From the NCBI GenBank assembly GCA_019787685.1, contig JAHNUO010000001.1, positions 3,472,001-3,536,000 on the forward strand: a stretch of 64,000 nucleotides of DNA. The letters are read 5' to 3'. The notes beneath the pieces are model-generated. The model was not told the DNA's origin. It searched no databases and worked only from the letters and a program-made list of their open reading frames with translations. The stretch comes from Chiua virens. Taxonomy: Eukaryota > Basidiomycota > Agaricomycetes > Boletales > Boletaceae. Made by a program: the position numbers and the translations under genes. This document shows, piece after piece, positions 32,184 to 42,560 of this stretch; the first letter of the stretch is position 1, and every line of letters begins with the position of its first letter.

Positions 32184-35100
32184 ATGCCACCACGACAAGC
32201 CCAGTCGAAAACGAACCGAAAGGGCAAGAAGGGAGACGAAGGGATCAAGGAAGACGTTCCCATGGCCAATCGTACCACCAAAGATGCTGGCACTGGTGCT
32301 CAAGGAGGGAGTCAACATGCAGGGACTCAGGCTGGCGCCCATAGAACGATGGGAATTGATAAGTACATGGATGAGTATTATGACCTGGAGGAGAAGGCGA
32401 GGGAATTTTTAATTGGGTACGCACGCACCGACCTCATCGAATGCAATCTGGCGTTCAGGTTTTACAACGATCGTCGGTTGAACGACAACGAATTGAAGAG
32501 TCTTATGGACTCGTTTGTGTGCAATGGCCTGCGACGTTTCGAATACGACAACACGATCAACCTGATCATCGATTGTGACTCGATCAAAATGCTGTTGACG
32601 ACACAAATGTTGTTGCGAACAGAGATGGGTCGAGTCGGCGAGGGACTTCCAGAGCTGAAACTGAAAGGTGACGATGTGAAGACGGAGATCCATGAGGACA
32701 AGAGGCCAATACGCACTGTGTTTGGGCTGTTGATCAGAGCGGCTGGCGGCAGACATCAACAACACGTTTTGAGTCGATGGGTGGAAGCAAAGAAGGATGC
32801 ACTGAAGATGCGGGAAAGTCTCTGGAAGGATCTTCAAGTTCTTGCAGACAAAGGCAAGATAGCACAAGAGGATGCGAGACTGCAAGAGGCGCGTGGCGAT
32901 GTGGACACGATCCGGGCAGAAATCAAGATGGGAGGGATGTGGATAGTCACTATATATGACATGGGTGCGTGATATGGGACTGATGTGAGGTGACATGAAT
33001 GAATCTGAATGCAAACGCGGACTCACGACAGGGAAAATGACAGACTCGATTGGGTTGCACTTGTCGACAAACCAGCGACTGTACAGCTATGTGGAAACTG
33101 CAGAGGAGGGTGTGATTCAACTGTTCAAATTGATGCAATCGCAAGATAAACAGTGGACGGACGTGACGATCGAGTCCGGACTTCGTTCTCAAAAGGCTGG
33201 GTACAAGATCCGGATGCTGTTGCAGCAAGAATACATGTGGCAGCTTTTAGAGAAGATCGCAGGGACATCAAACACGCACTACACGCACTCGGACATATTC
33301 AAGATCACGAGACTGACAAGCGACCTGATATCGGAGTATGGAGGGGTGAGTGACACGATATGGTCTATTGTGAAGAGAGAACGAACGTGTTCCTCGACAG
33401 ATGCTAGCAACGCTGGTTGTATCTCTTGAGGATCGTCTCCATCTGTGTTTCAACACGTGTGCCAGCTGGGATGGAGAGAAGGTAAGGAAGACGATGGCGC
33501 TGCTGGAAGACCCAACAATCACAGATCAAGAAAAAGAAGACGCGGACAAGTACCTGAAAGTACAATTGAGAAATCTCAGATCGGAGACACCGATGGCGAG
33601 CATGATCAGCGACGAGTTGCGAGGGGCGATTGACAAGGTGTACCGGAAGACGCTGGACAAGGAGAACGTCTGGCATCATTTTGGGACGTGATCCGAGGTG
33701 TGGATGAACGCGTATCGAGACTATGTGATGGACATGATCGAATGGAGACAACGTACAAGAGCACCAAAGGACGACTCACTGACGCGGACAAGGACGTGAC
33801 CATGGCTTGGGAGATGTGTGCGTCGAAAGCACGTCTGGTTCTGAACATTGAATATACGGCGCTCACGCCGCACGGACTACCATTCATGTCCGTTGGGGTG
33901 TGGCATGCGTTGGCGAGACAGTTGAAGTGGGTGCCATCTGCGATGGTAGAGGTGAGCAAACGATCAAACAATTGTCATGAATGATGATGGGGGGATTATA
34001 TGCACGTTTCAACTGGGAAACGGATGTGCGTGTCTGAGATACTTGGATGCAGATGGTGGGCTCTAACATCCATTTTCCCGCATTTCGACAACATTGTTGA
34101 AATGCGGGTTTTCAAGCGTCTCCATCGTCGACTGCACAGTGACACGTCATGCGTTCGTGTGCACGTTTTCCCGCATTTCGACAATGTTGTCGAAATGCGG
34201 GGTTTCAGGCCTTCTTCTGTCAACGAGAACAATAGGATAACTACTGATCACTCACGACCAATCCATAGATATCCTCTTGGTTCAGCCCCCTCGTATACAA
34301 CCAAAGGGTCATCAGTGGGCGATGGAAGATTGGCTCTGCGAGCGCCAACATGATACATGCGATCACGTCTCATCCAGACTTGAGGTGCAACCATTCCCTG
34401 CTGTCGATGAACACGGTGAGCATCACATCACATCACATCACAACCGATAGCGTACGAATCATTCCATTCATTTACCTTTCATTGATAGCTCGTATGGTCT
34501 CTCGTCCGAAACTTCCCTGCATTGCTGCGCATGAAGGACGAACTGTCCAAGATCAACATGCCCTTGAGACCAGACTCTGCAAAACATGTCAAAGAATTCA
34601 TGCTCCTCGAGGGGGAAACAAAGATCACCACAAGACGTAAGGGCGGCGCGCAAAGCAAGAGCATGACGGCGCAACAACTTGAAAGCAGCAATGCACGTGA
34701 GTACGCTTTCCTTTTCGAAACTCGTCCGTTCCCACGCACGCGCCAGCCCAACCCGAACTCGTCGAAATCAACAAGGAGATTGGCGTCGTCGACGATGCAC
34801 TCAAGGCCGCAATCAAGCAGGTCTTCAGGGATGGCATCCCAGACCAACGTGCCGTCGAATGGGGCAAACGCTGGTCGTGCAAGATACACGTCCAACCGCC
34901 GTCTGCCAGTCCCATGTACCGTACCCTGACCATCCTCAACTACCACACTGCCACATGGGGATCACCCTCTGGAAACAGCGAGGCCCGCTCTCGCAGAGAG
35001 ACCATCTGCTCCACCATCATCGAGTTCTGCATCATCAATGACTACCAGCGCCAACTCCTTCATGAGGCACACAGTGCGTCTGCATTCATGCGTTCAGCTC

Positions 35101-37165
35101 TGGAGATCACACTCTCTATGCACACCAACCCATCCAAGTCACGTGGCATCGTGGACAATGACGAGGACGATGACCTGTGCTACATCATCCACTGGCCTGA
35201 TGGCATCGACGTCGACACCATGAAGCTCAAGGACGTCGTCTTCGACAGCGTCGAGGAGAACAGGCGCAACATCCGGATCGCGACCAGGAAGAAGGACTAC
35301 GACTCCATAAAGAAGGTCATCAATGTGCTTCAGTTGTGCCCCCCCGCCTGGCCTCTTGGATCCGAGTCCAGAAAGGACACGCCGTCCAAGTCTCATGCCG
35401 TCCATGCAGAGCTCGATGCTCCTTTGCGTGAGATCGTCAAGGTTCGTCCCACACAAGTCCTCTGTTTCTGTTCTGTTCTGATTGACCGAGTCGTTGTCGT
35501 TGTCGTGACCAGATACTCACTGAAAGTGCCTATGAACATCGTGAGAAATCATGCAACATGTCCCTTGACGTCAACGTTTCCCATATGCCAAACCAAGATC
35601 GGTTCGAATTCAAATTCAAGCAGCGCCAAGACGAAGATGATGAAGATGACGAAGATGTGATCGACAATGAACAGGACGCCGACAACAAACTCAATTTGAA
35701 GCACAAATGGACAACATTCTTGTTCCCCCTGTCCAAAACACGTGAACGCATCGAGGAACTCATTGAAGCGTTGGGGGTCTCTCTTCCGACTGGCGGCAAT
35801 GACAACGTGGACGACACCACTGGCATCGGTACGCACGTCCACCCTCTACCATGCACCAGCATCATGTCTCATTCATCTGATCTAATCTCGTCTCATCATA
35901 TGCTAGATACGATGCACGAAGATCCTCTCTCTACAACCGTTCTCGTACCTCCTTTTACTCAAGCGAATCCAGCAGCCATCATGGTCCCTCTCGACAATCC
36001 TGCCAGTGGTCACATGCCAGTGCCCATCCATCCGTCTGCCCTTGACGACAACAACGACACCAATGATGACGACGACGAGTCCATGTACTGGAAAGATATC
36101 GACACAGCCAGTGGTGGTCTCGTGAGGACACAGCCCATTGACGACGACGAAGGTACGTGACCTGTTTTAGACATGTCTAGATTCCTGCATTTCGACCACG
36201 TTGTCGATTTGTGGGAAAACGCCATTCTATTCACATGTTGTCAATACGTATCCTTCTGTCACACCCCTCTATTTCCCGCATTTCGACAACATTGTCGATT
36301 TGCGGGTTTTTTGACCCCTTTACAACCCCTCCTTGTTCCCTTCCTTCATATCATATGGTTTGTTTCCCTGCATTTTGACAATGTTGTCAATTTGCAGGTT
36401 TTTTAATACCCTTTTGCCATTTTTCAAAACACACTTACAACATTCCTTCATTCGCCGTATGATACAATATGATATGATATGTATCGTTCGTTTCCACGCA
36501 TTCAATCCTCCCTGTTCCCTACCCGTCTTGTCCTCCTGTCCTCATGACTCTAACGTAACATTCCATTTCAGGTATTCCGCTCGTAGAACGTTCGGTGCAG
36601 AGTATGTTCTTTCTCTTTTCTTTTTTCTCAACTCTTTTCTCCTCGTCTGTCCACCATCATTCATTCATCATTGACCAAATCAAATATTCACATATGTTGC
36701 TGGCAGGCATCACCGCGGACATCATCAATATGCATACCGACGACGACGGTATTCAAGCTCTTTTCCAGTCTGAGAGCAATGGCATGGGCAACGAAAAGCT
36801 TGATGACTCTCACAATCCGAGTCCCACAATGTCCTCCAACAAGCGCAACAAGCCCAAGTCCATCGACTCTATGCCCACATCCTGTGCGTCCAATCCTCTC
36901 CTTCAACTTTTCTCTTCTCTTCTCTCCTCTCCTTGCTTATCTTCTTCTCTTCTCGTCCTTTGCAGCTCCCTGTCGTCCTCCACAGAAGAAACGTCCCCGT
37001 ACTATCCATCAAGATCAAGACCCTCCTCGCACAGCTCCCTCTACCTCCACCCCTGCTCCTATCGCTCCCATCCCTCGTTCTTGCCAGCAGCACCCCCAGC
37101 AACCTGACATCAACATGCACGATATCAACATCGATCGTGTCGAGGAGGGCTATTCTATGCCATGA
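32184..37165 (+). CDS. Large multi-exon protein with ParB-like GG-R-H motif, unknown function
   Basis: Start MPPRQAQSKTNRKGKKGDEG, a basic tail. The first long exon then has MGIDKYMDEYYDLEEKAREF and a segment RTVFGLLIRAAGGRHQQHVL, whose GGRHQQ resembles the G-x-H/R-R motif of ParB/Srx-type domains. Successive exons continue in a plausible single protein: MTDSIGLHLSTNQRLYSYVE, LQQEYMWQLLEKIAG, IRGVDERVSRLCDGHDRMET, MSVGVWHALARQLKWVPSAM, MIHAITSHPDLRCNHSLLSM, ALKAAIKQVFRDGIPDQRAV, CYIIHWPDGIDVDTMKLKDV and an acidic, Pro/Ser-rich C-terminus ending DINIDRVEEGYSMP. Two introns are unusually long (33952-34268 and 36153-36571) and hold five copies of the 32-bp hairpin. An apparent frame change lies between 33640 and 33690. 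Estimated length well over 1,100 residues. I recognise the layout as agaricomycete-specific but can name no function. Confidence 0.55.
34077..34108. repeat. 32-bp hairpin H5 (intronic)
   Basis: CCCGCATTTCGACAA and TTGTTGAAATGCGGG, inside the 317-nt intron 33952-34268. Confidence 0.9.
34170..34201. repeat. 32-bp hairpin H6 (intronic)
   Basis: CCCGCATTTCGACAA and TTGTCGAAATGCGGG, in the same intron as H5, 61 bp downstream of it. Confidence 0.92.
36184..36215. repeat. 32-bp hairpin H7 (intronic)
   Basis: CCTGCATTTCGACCA and GTTGTCGATTTGTGGG, in the 419-nt intron 36153-36571. The right arm has GATTT where other copies have GAAAT. Confidence 0.85.
36275..36306. repeat. 32-bp hairpin H8 (intronic)
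   Basis: CCCGCATTTCGACAA and TTGTCGATTTGCGGG; same intron and same GATTT variant as H7. Confidence 0.88.
36367..36398. repeat. 32-bp hairpin H9 (intronic)
   Basis: CCTGCATTTTGACAA and TTGTCAATTTGCAGG; same intron. Paired changes on both arms (CG to TG on the left, CG to CA on the right) keep the stem. Confidence 0.88.
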
Positions 37166-37167
37166 GG

Positions 37168-37212
37168 GAGAGAGAGAGAAAAAGCAAAAGCAAAAGCAAA
37201 AGCAAAAGCGAG
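37168..37212 (+). repeat. GA and AAAAGC microsatellite
   Basis: A GA run followed by five AAAAGC-like hexamers, directly after the stop of the large gene, probably in its 3' untranslated region. Confidence 0.85.
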
Positions 37213-38489
37213 AGTTTGTATGTATGTGCCAGTCCCCACTTCCGTCATCATTCCATGCCATTCCTCTCTTTTTGTTCCATCCCGATCCCAATTTCCACCG
37301 CCACCCCCTGAATTTCGTGTTGTATCATGTACTTCTACCTGACCTATCATGTTCTCACTCCCATTCTGTATATCACACGATGATGATAATGTCCATGTCC
37401 TCCTGTCCATATCGCATTGTCGTCTTTTCCAAGCAATGGAATCGATCACATTCATTTTGTGAAAGCTTCACCCTCCTCCCCCTGTCCCAAGTCCTCAGCT
37501 TCCGAGTCCTTCATGCATAACATGTGTTTTCGTCCCACTCTTTCTGTTTTTCACAAGGTCCAAGTTCCAAGTTCCAATTATTATCTTTTCAACCCATTCC
37601 GTCCGTTGTCCTGTAACGTCACAAATCGATCCATCAATCTTATCCCTTTGCATTGTCTCCTCTACCTTGTCCGGCACCATCCACTAGTAAGTTCCTTCAT
37701 TGCCGTGAGTTCAATACGTCCCTTCCACCTTCTCTTCTCAGAAACAAACCCATGCACGTGCACCCACACACTTACTTCAGGCTCTGCCTGTGCCAGTGAG
37801 TCCTTCCCTTCGAGTTTCATCCTTCTTTACTGCCCAAAATATAATAGATGCTATTGACCCTCAATCTCGATTTTGATTTATTTCAATTTCAACGCCCGAC
37901 CTCCTCTCCATCCCAATCCCGTCCTTCACCCTCGACCCTAGCCTAACCTTCCTTTGTAAATTGTTGTCCCTGTTCCTGTCCGCCTTTCATCCTTCCCTTT
38001 GCCCATCCCACTCAAAATTTTTTATTTCCCTCCTCCAAAATTTTCATCCCCTTCCCAGTACCACCTTCCATATATCCACAATCTCTCCATCCCCATCACC
38101 TCCAAGTCTGTCTTCATAGCGACATCAACATCAACATCAACCGCCTATATCCCCAGCCTGACGCTCTCATGCCAGTGCATGCACCACCACTTGAACTTCA
38201 AGTTCAGCCACTCCCTCTCCGAGTCAATGACCTGGATCATGCTGATACTGACACTGATGGTAATGGTAATGGCAATGACCACGACGACGGTGATGGCGAC
38301 AATGACCGTGACAACGACAACATTGATAGGAGTTCTTTGGGTGGACTTTGGGTGGACATCTCTGCTGAGATTTCAAACCCTAGCTTAGGGTTTACATGAT
38401 AGAAGATGCCTAGAGATAGAGATGTGGTTGGTTGTGGTTAGTTGGTTGGTTGGTTGGTTAAAATGGGGTTTTGAATCTATAGTAGGTAA
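37213..38489. other. Pyrimidine-rich intergenic stretch, no gene recognised
   Basis: Long C/T-rich sequence. A 76-residue frame at 38169-38399 is a run of Asp/Asn/Gly codons (DTDGNGNGNDHDDGDGDN) and looks like low-complexity drift. No family recognised. Confidence 0.35.
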
Positions 38490-39155
38490 GCATGGGGTGT
38501 GCCCTCATATGGGTTAGAATGGGATCTGCTCTGAGATGGGTGTGAATGGGGTCTGCCCTCAGATGGGTGAGAATAGGGTCTGCCCTACGGTGGGTGAGAA
38601 TGGGGTTTGCCCTTTGGTGGGTGTGAATGGGGTCTGCCCTCAGATGGGTGAGAATGGGGTCTGCCCTCAGGTGGGTGTGAATGGGGACTGCCCTCAGATG
38701 TGTGTGAATGGGGTCAGCCCTGTGGTGGGTGTCAATGGGGTCTGCCCTATGGTGGGTGAGAATGGGGTCAGCCCTGTGGTGGGTGTCAATGGGGTCTGCC
38801 CTATGGTGGGTGAGAATGGGGTCTGCCCTCAGATGGGTGTAAATGGGGTCAGCCCTGTGGTGGGTGAAAATGGGGTCTGCCCTATGGTGGGTGAGAATGG
38901 GGTCTGCCCTTTGGTAGGTGTGAATGGGGTCTGCCCTTTGATGTGTGAGAATGGGGTCTGCTCTCAGAGGGTGTGAATGGGGTCTGCTCTCAGCCTTCAG
39001 GTAGGTGTGAATAGGGACTGCCCTTTGGTGGGTGTGAATGGGGTCTGCCCTGTGGTGGGTGAGAATGGGGTCTGCCCTCTGGTAGGCATGAATGGGGTCT
39101 GCCTTTAGGTGGGTGAAAATGAGGTCTGCCCTTTGGTGGGTGAGAATGGGGTCTC
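38490..39155 (+). repeat. 27-bp minisatellite encoding 9-residue repeats
   Basis: About 24 units of GGTGTGAATGGGGTCTGCCC plus 7 variable bases. From 38536 to 38976 the array is open and reads repeats of the type VGVNGVCPQ, MGENGVCPL, VGENGVCPM. Beyond 38976 indels break the frame. No start context, signal peptide or flanking exon supports a real gene. Confidence 0.9.
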
Positions 39156-39643
39156 AATCACCAACCATGGTCCCTGAGAGCCAATCATTATAAACATGAA
39201 TTGATTAAATGGCAGTTGTGCATACTTTGTGAGAAATGACAATATATGACTTGGCAAAGGATGGCTGAGCAATGCCTGGAGGCATTTCATCAGATTTCAA
39301 TCATATATAGAGTATCACAGGGTGCTAAGTTTCAACTGATGGTCAAATTAAAACAGATTTCCAGTGAGCCTGTTCAGTCCGGGTCTACTTTGGTATGAAC
39401 TCTGGAACTCCAGAGTTATTCTTTCATTGATCTGGAGATCTTGGAGTTGAACTGATGACAAATATGGGATATGACATTATTTCCTTTTTAGCCCTGAGCC
39501 CCTGAAGACTGTAAGTGAGAAACAATAGTTATCAAAGTAAGACAAAATCAAAGCAGATTTGTAGACTTCAATTTTGGACTCAGATGTGGAAATTCCCATA
39601 TAAGTTTGGGCATGCTTTTGCTTCATAACTTCCAACCTCTACC

Positions 39644-39913
39644 ATGTCCGATATCAACAACATTAAGCATTGGAATGATAAGGGTCTCAAGGAGGCTGAT
39701 GATGACAGTGACAAGCTGTTTGAGGTGAAGGTGTTGGAGCAGCGTCGATGTGTAAATGTGTGGAAGGAGGTGGAGGAACGGAGGAAAGTGAAGGAGGTAA
39801 GATGGAAGGCAGAGGAAGTGAAGCAGAAGGTGAAGGAGGCTATGGAGGAGAAGCAGCTTAAGGAGGCCAAGGAGACAGCCAAGATGTTAAGACCGGGTCT
39901 ACTTGGGGTCTGA
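39644..39913 (+). CDS. Short Lys/Glu-rich coiled-coil ORF
   Basis: An 89-residue frame starting MSDINNIKHWNDKGLKEADD and continuing with VWKEVEERRKVKEVRWKAEE, a likely single coiled coil. It precedes a cysteine-motif ORF at 40456, with which it may form one decayed gene of a transposon-associated family. A segment with CCGGGTCTACTT and ACTCTGGAACTC at its 3' end also occurs at 39378-39425. Confidence 0.4.
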   Translation: MSDINNIKHWNDKGLKEADDDSDKLFEVKVLEQRRCVNVWKEVEERRKVKEVRWKAEEVKQKVKEAMEEKQLKEAKETAKMLRPGLLGV

Positions 39914-40455
39914 ACTCTGGAACTCTGGAGTTATTCTTGTAGAGGGACTTGGCTTCACTGTGTGTGGTGCACCCTTGTCATGAGTCTGTCCTTTATTTCA
40001 GAGAATGGAGAACGGAGGTCAGAGGTGAGACTTGACACCAAAGTGAAGTCAAGCAAAGGTAAGACCATCAAGGTCTTTATGGAGTTCAGAGGGAATAGAA
40101 GGTAAAACTAATATTCAGACTGAGGGTACAAAGTCAGGGTACTACAGTTTATATACTCGGAGTAGAATAGAGATTAGTAATGGAGTTGGTAAGAAACTGA
40201 GTAAGATAGTAATCGGGAAAGTATGTAACTGGAGTGGAGTTGGGTATGTACAGAGGCCAGAGCTGTGCTATTAAGCAAGACACAGGTTATTACTAATGTA
40301 ACACTAATACAACAATAGACAAGAGGATTTGAGAAGTTTCTAAGTAAGAAATCCGGAGATCAGGAGTTGTGTCTGGCGAGAGATTGTACTGGAGTTGAAC
40401 CAATGAGATATATGGGATATGACACAAGAGGAGGGTAAGTCATGATCAAGTCCAA

Positions 40456-41185
40456 GTGGCTTGGCTGATGGGTTGGCAGGCTAAGGAGATCCAAGTGGAG
40501 CAAAGTGCTCCAAAGGACAAGGGCAAGGGGAAGGAGAAAGAGAAAGAGAGGGAGCTATGCACAAGATGCATGATGGTGGGGGTCGAGTGCATTTCCAGAG
40601 AAGGGAAGAAGGGTTGGGCCTGCAAGGCTTGCCAGAAGGCAAGCTGAAGTGCAAGCTCCCAGGAGAGGAGCGACTGGAGAAGAGACAGAGGAAATGCATG
40701 AACAATGAGGAGGGGCTGAAGAAGAAGAAGACAAGATCAACATCCATGGAGGTGGTGGAGGTGGGGCCGAGCAGGGACCAGAGCTGTGGGAAGTGCACTG
40801 GGAACTTGGAGATGATGGTGGTCTGGAAAGAGATCACTATTGCCTTCAAGTTGCATATTAAGCAGCTGGATGGCTTGATGGTGCAGGTGAATCGGTTGGA
40901 GAAGCTGGCTTATCTGAAGGGAGAGCAACTGCATGGAAAGATCAAGCAGCTGGATTGCTTGACAGCGCAGGTAGAAAGGATGGCAGATTGGATGGAGGAG
41001 CTGGCTCATCTGAAAGGAGAGGAACTGCACAGGGAGTGGTCACCAGAGCTGGAGTTGGAGGAAGAGGAAACCAATGTGATGGTTAGGGAGTCAAAGGTAG
41101 TGGAGTTGGGGCAGGAGGAGCAGGAGTTGCACAATGAAGAGGATGTAGATAGACTGAGGGAGGGTCTGGCTAAGGGCAAGGAGTA
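40456..41185 (+). pseudogene. Cys-rich, coiled-coil protein common near retrotransposons (frameshifted)
   Basis: The first part reads KDKGKGKEKEKERELCTRC, GVEC and GWACKACQKA: a C-x2-C...C...C-x2-C cysteine cluster found in many agaricomycete transposon-linked proteins (gag-like or Zn-cluster-like). A stop follows at 40645-40647, but the next frame continues at once with GKLKCKLPGEERLEKRQRK, then helices rich in Leu, Gln and Lys (KQLDGLMVQVNRLEKLAYLK and a second similar repeat) and an acidic end EEQELHNEEDVDRLREGLAK. A one- or two-base indel near 40640 explains the split. The C-terminal helices resemble a repeated dimerisation coil. Confidence 0.55.
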
Positions 41186-41809
41186 GATAGAACTTTGTTT
41201 AATAACATTCATTCATCATTATGCAGAGTGAGGTCTGGGTTTGTCCAGGTACTGGAGATGGAACTCTGTAACAATTTCAGAGGCATGCCTGAGTTTGGTA
41301 GCCAATAACCAAGATGTTTCTTCATCAGTGCCTTCATAACCAGCCCATTGTACCAAGTATAATAGTTTGCAATTCTTTCTTCATCAATTTAGGTTTGGAA
41401 TCAAGGATTTTGGAGATCTCATACTCTGGTTAGCTATTCACTTCAATTGGAGGTGGTGGTTAAACACAGTTGAGTATAGTGTTGGGAACACAAGGTTCTA
41501 ATTGAGAGATGTGGAACACCAGGTGTGCAGACTTCATGGAGTCAGGGAGATGGAGTGTGAAGGAGTGGGTCCTAGCTTGAGTGATGTCATATGGCCCTAG
41601 ATTCTTGTTGGAGAGTTTCTTGAAGGGCTGGGTAGTTCTGAAGTACTTAGCCTTGATGAATACTTAGTCTCTGACTTTGAAGTCTGGAGCAGGAGTTTGC
41701 CTGGCATTAGCAGATCCTTGGTATTGCTCTTGAGCATGGGTCATTTCCTCTCAGAGGAATTGGTAAAGTGAGTTGAGATCAACAGAGTATTTGCATGCAT
41801 GTGCAGAGA

Positions 41810-42560
41810 TCATGTCCCATTCAGGGTACATGGAATGTTTGAGTGGTAGCCCTTGTTGGTGAAGAATAGAGAGAGACTGGTGATGGTGTTCAGAGCATTG
41901 TTGTATGAGAACTCTGTGAGGGGAAGAAGTTCGGACCAGTTGTCCTGTTGATAGTTACAGTAGACTTGGAGGTATTGTTCTAGGGTCTGGTTCATACACT
42001 TTGTCTGGCCATCTCCTTCAGGGTGATAACTAGAGATAAAATGGAGCCAAATGTCTAAGGCCTTTCCCAGGGACCTAAAGAAGTGTGACACAAATTCTGA
42101 TCCATGATTAGATATGATGTGGGAAGGAACTCCATGTTTTGAGAACACATGGAGAAGGAACAACTTAGCCAAGTCCAGGGATGTTATTGTGTTGTACATA
42201 GGTGGGGATGAAGATGCACTGTTTGACAGGTGGTCTACTATGACTAGGATGGTGGTGTAACCGGAGGACAGGGGAAGCTGTTCAATAAAGACCATTGATA
42301 TGGAGTTCCAGGGACATTCAGGAATTGGGAGTTGTTTCAGTAACCCATAAGGCTTATGTCTTGGAACCTTTGCACAAGCACAGGAGGTACAGGATAAGAT
42401 ATACTCTTTGACAAATGTCCTGATTCCAGGCCAAGTGTATTCATGGTAAATAAGTTCCAAAGTGCAGTTTTGTCTGAAGTGTCTGGAGAGTAGATGATCA
42501 TGTTTGTAATGGAGTACTTGAAGCTGGAGATCATTGGAGTTGGGAACATAGATGCAATTG
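41810..42560 (-). pseudogene. Ty3/Gypsy integrase remnant (catalytically dead)
   Basis: Reading leftwards: LELIYHEYTWPGIRTFVKEY, zinc-binding remnant SCTSCACAK, then PYGLLKQLPIPECPWNSI, VFIEQLPLSSGYTTILVIVD, LLHVFSKHGVPSHIISNHGS, FRSLGKALDIWLHFISSYHP and LEQYLQVYCNYQQDNWSELL. This is an integrase of the Gypsy/chromovirus type. The first catalytic Asp (SMDFI in the family) is Val, the second (SDRGSEF) is Asn, and the Glu (QTERMNQ) is Lys. Upstream, DNA near 42560-42780 may hold further pol remains; no reverse transcriptase was found. Confidence 0.8.

Noticed and set aside
40481..40849. 122-residue minus-strand frame with Ser/Pro-rich hydrophobic sequence
   Set aside because: Antisense to the Cys-motif, coiled-coil ORF, which has the recognisable cysteine spacing.
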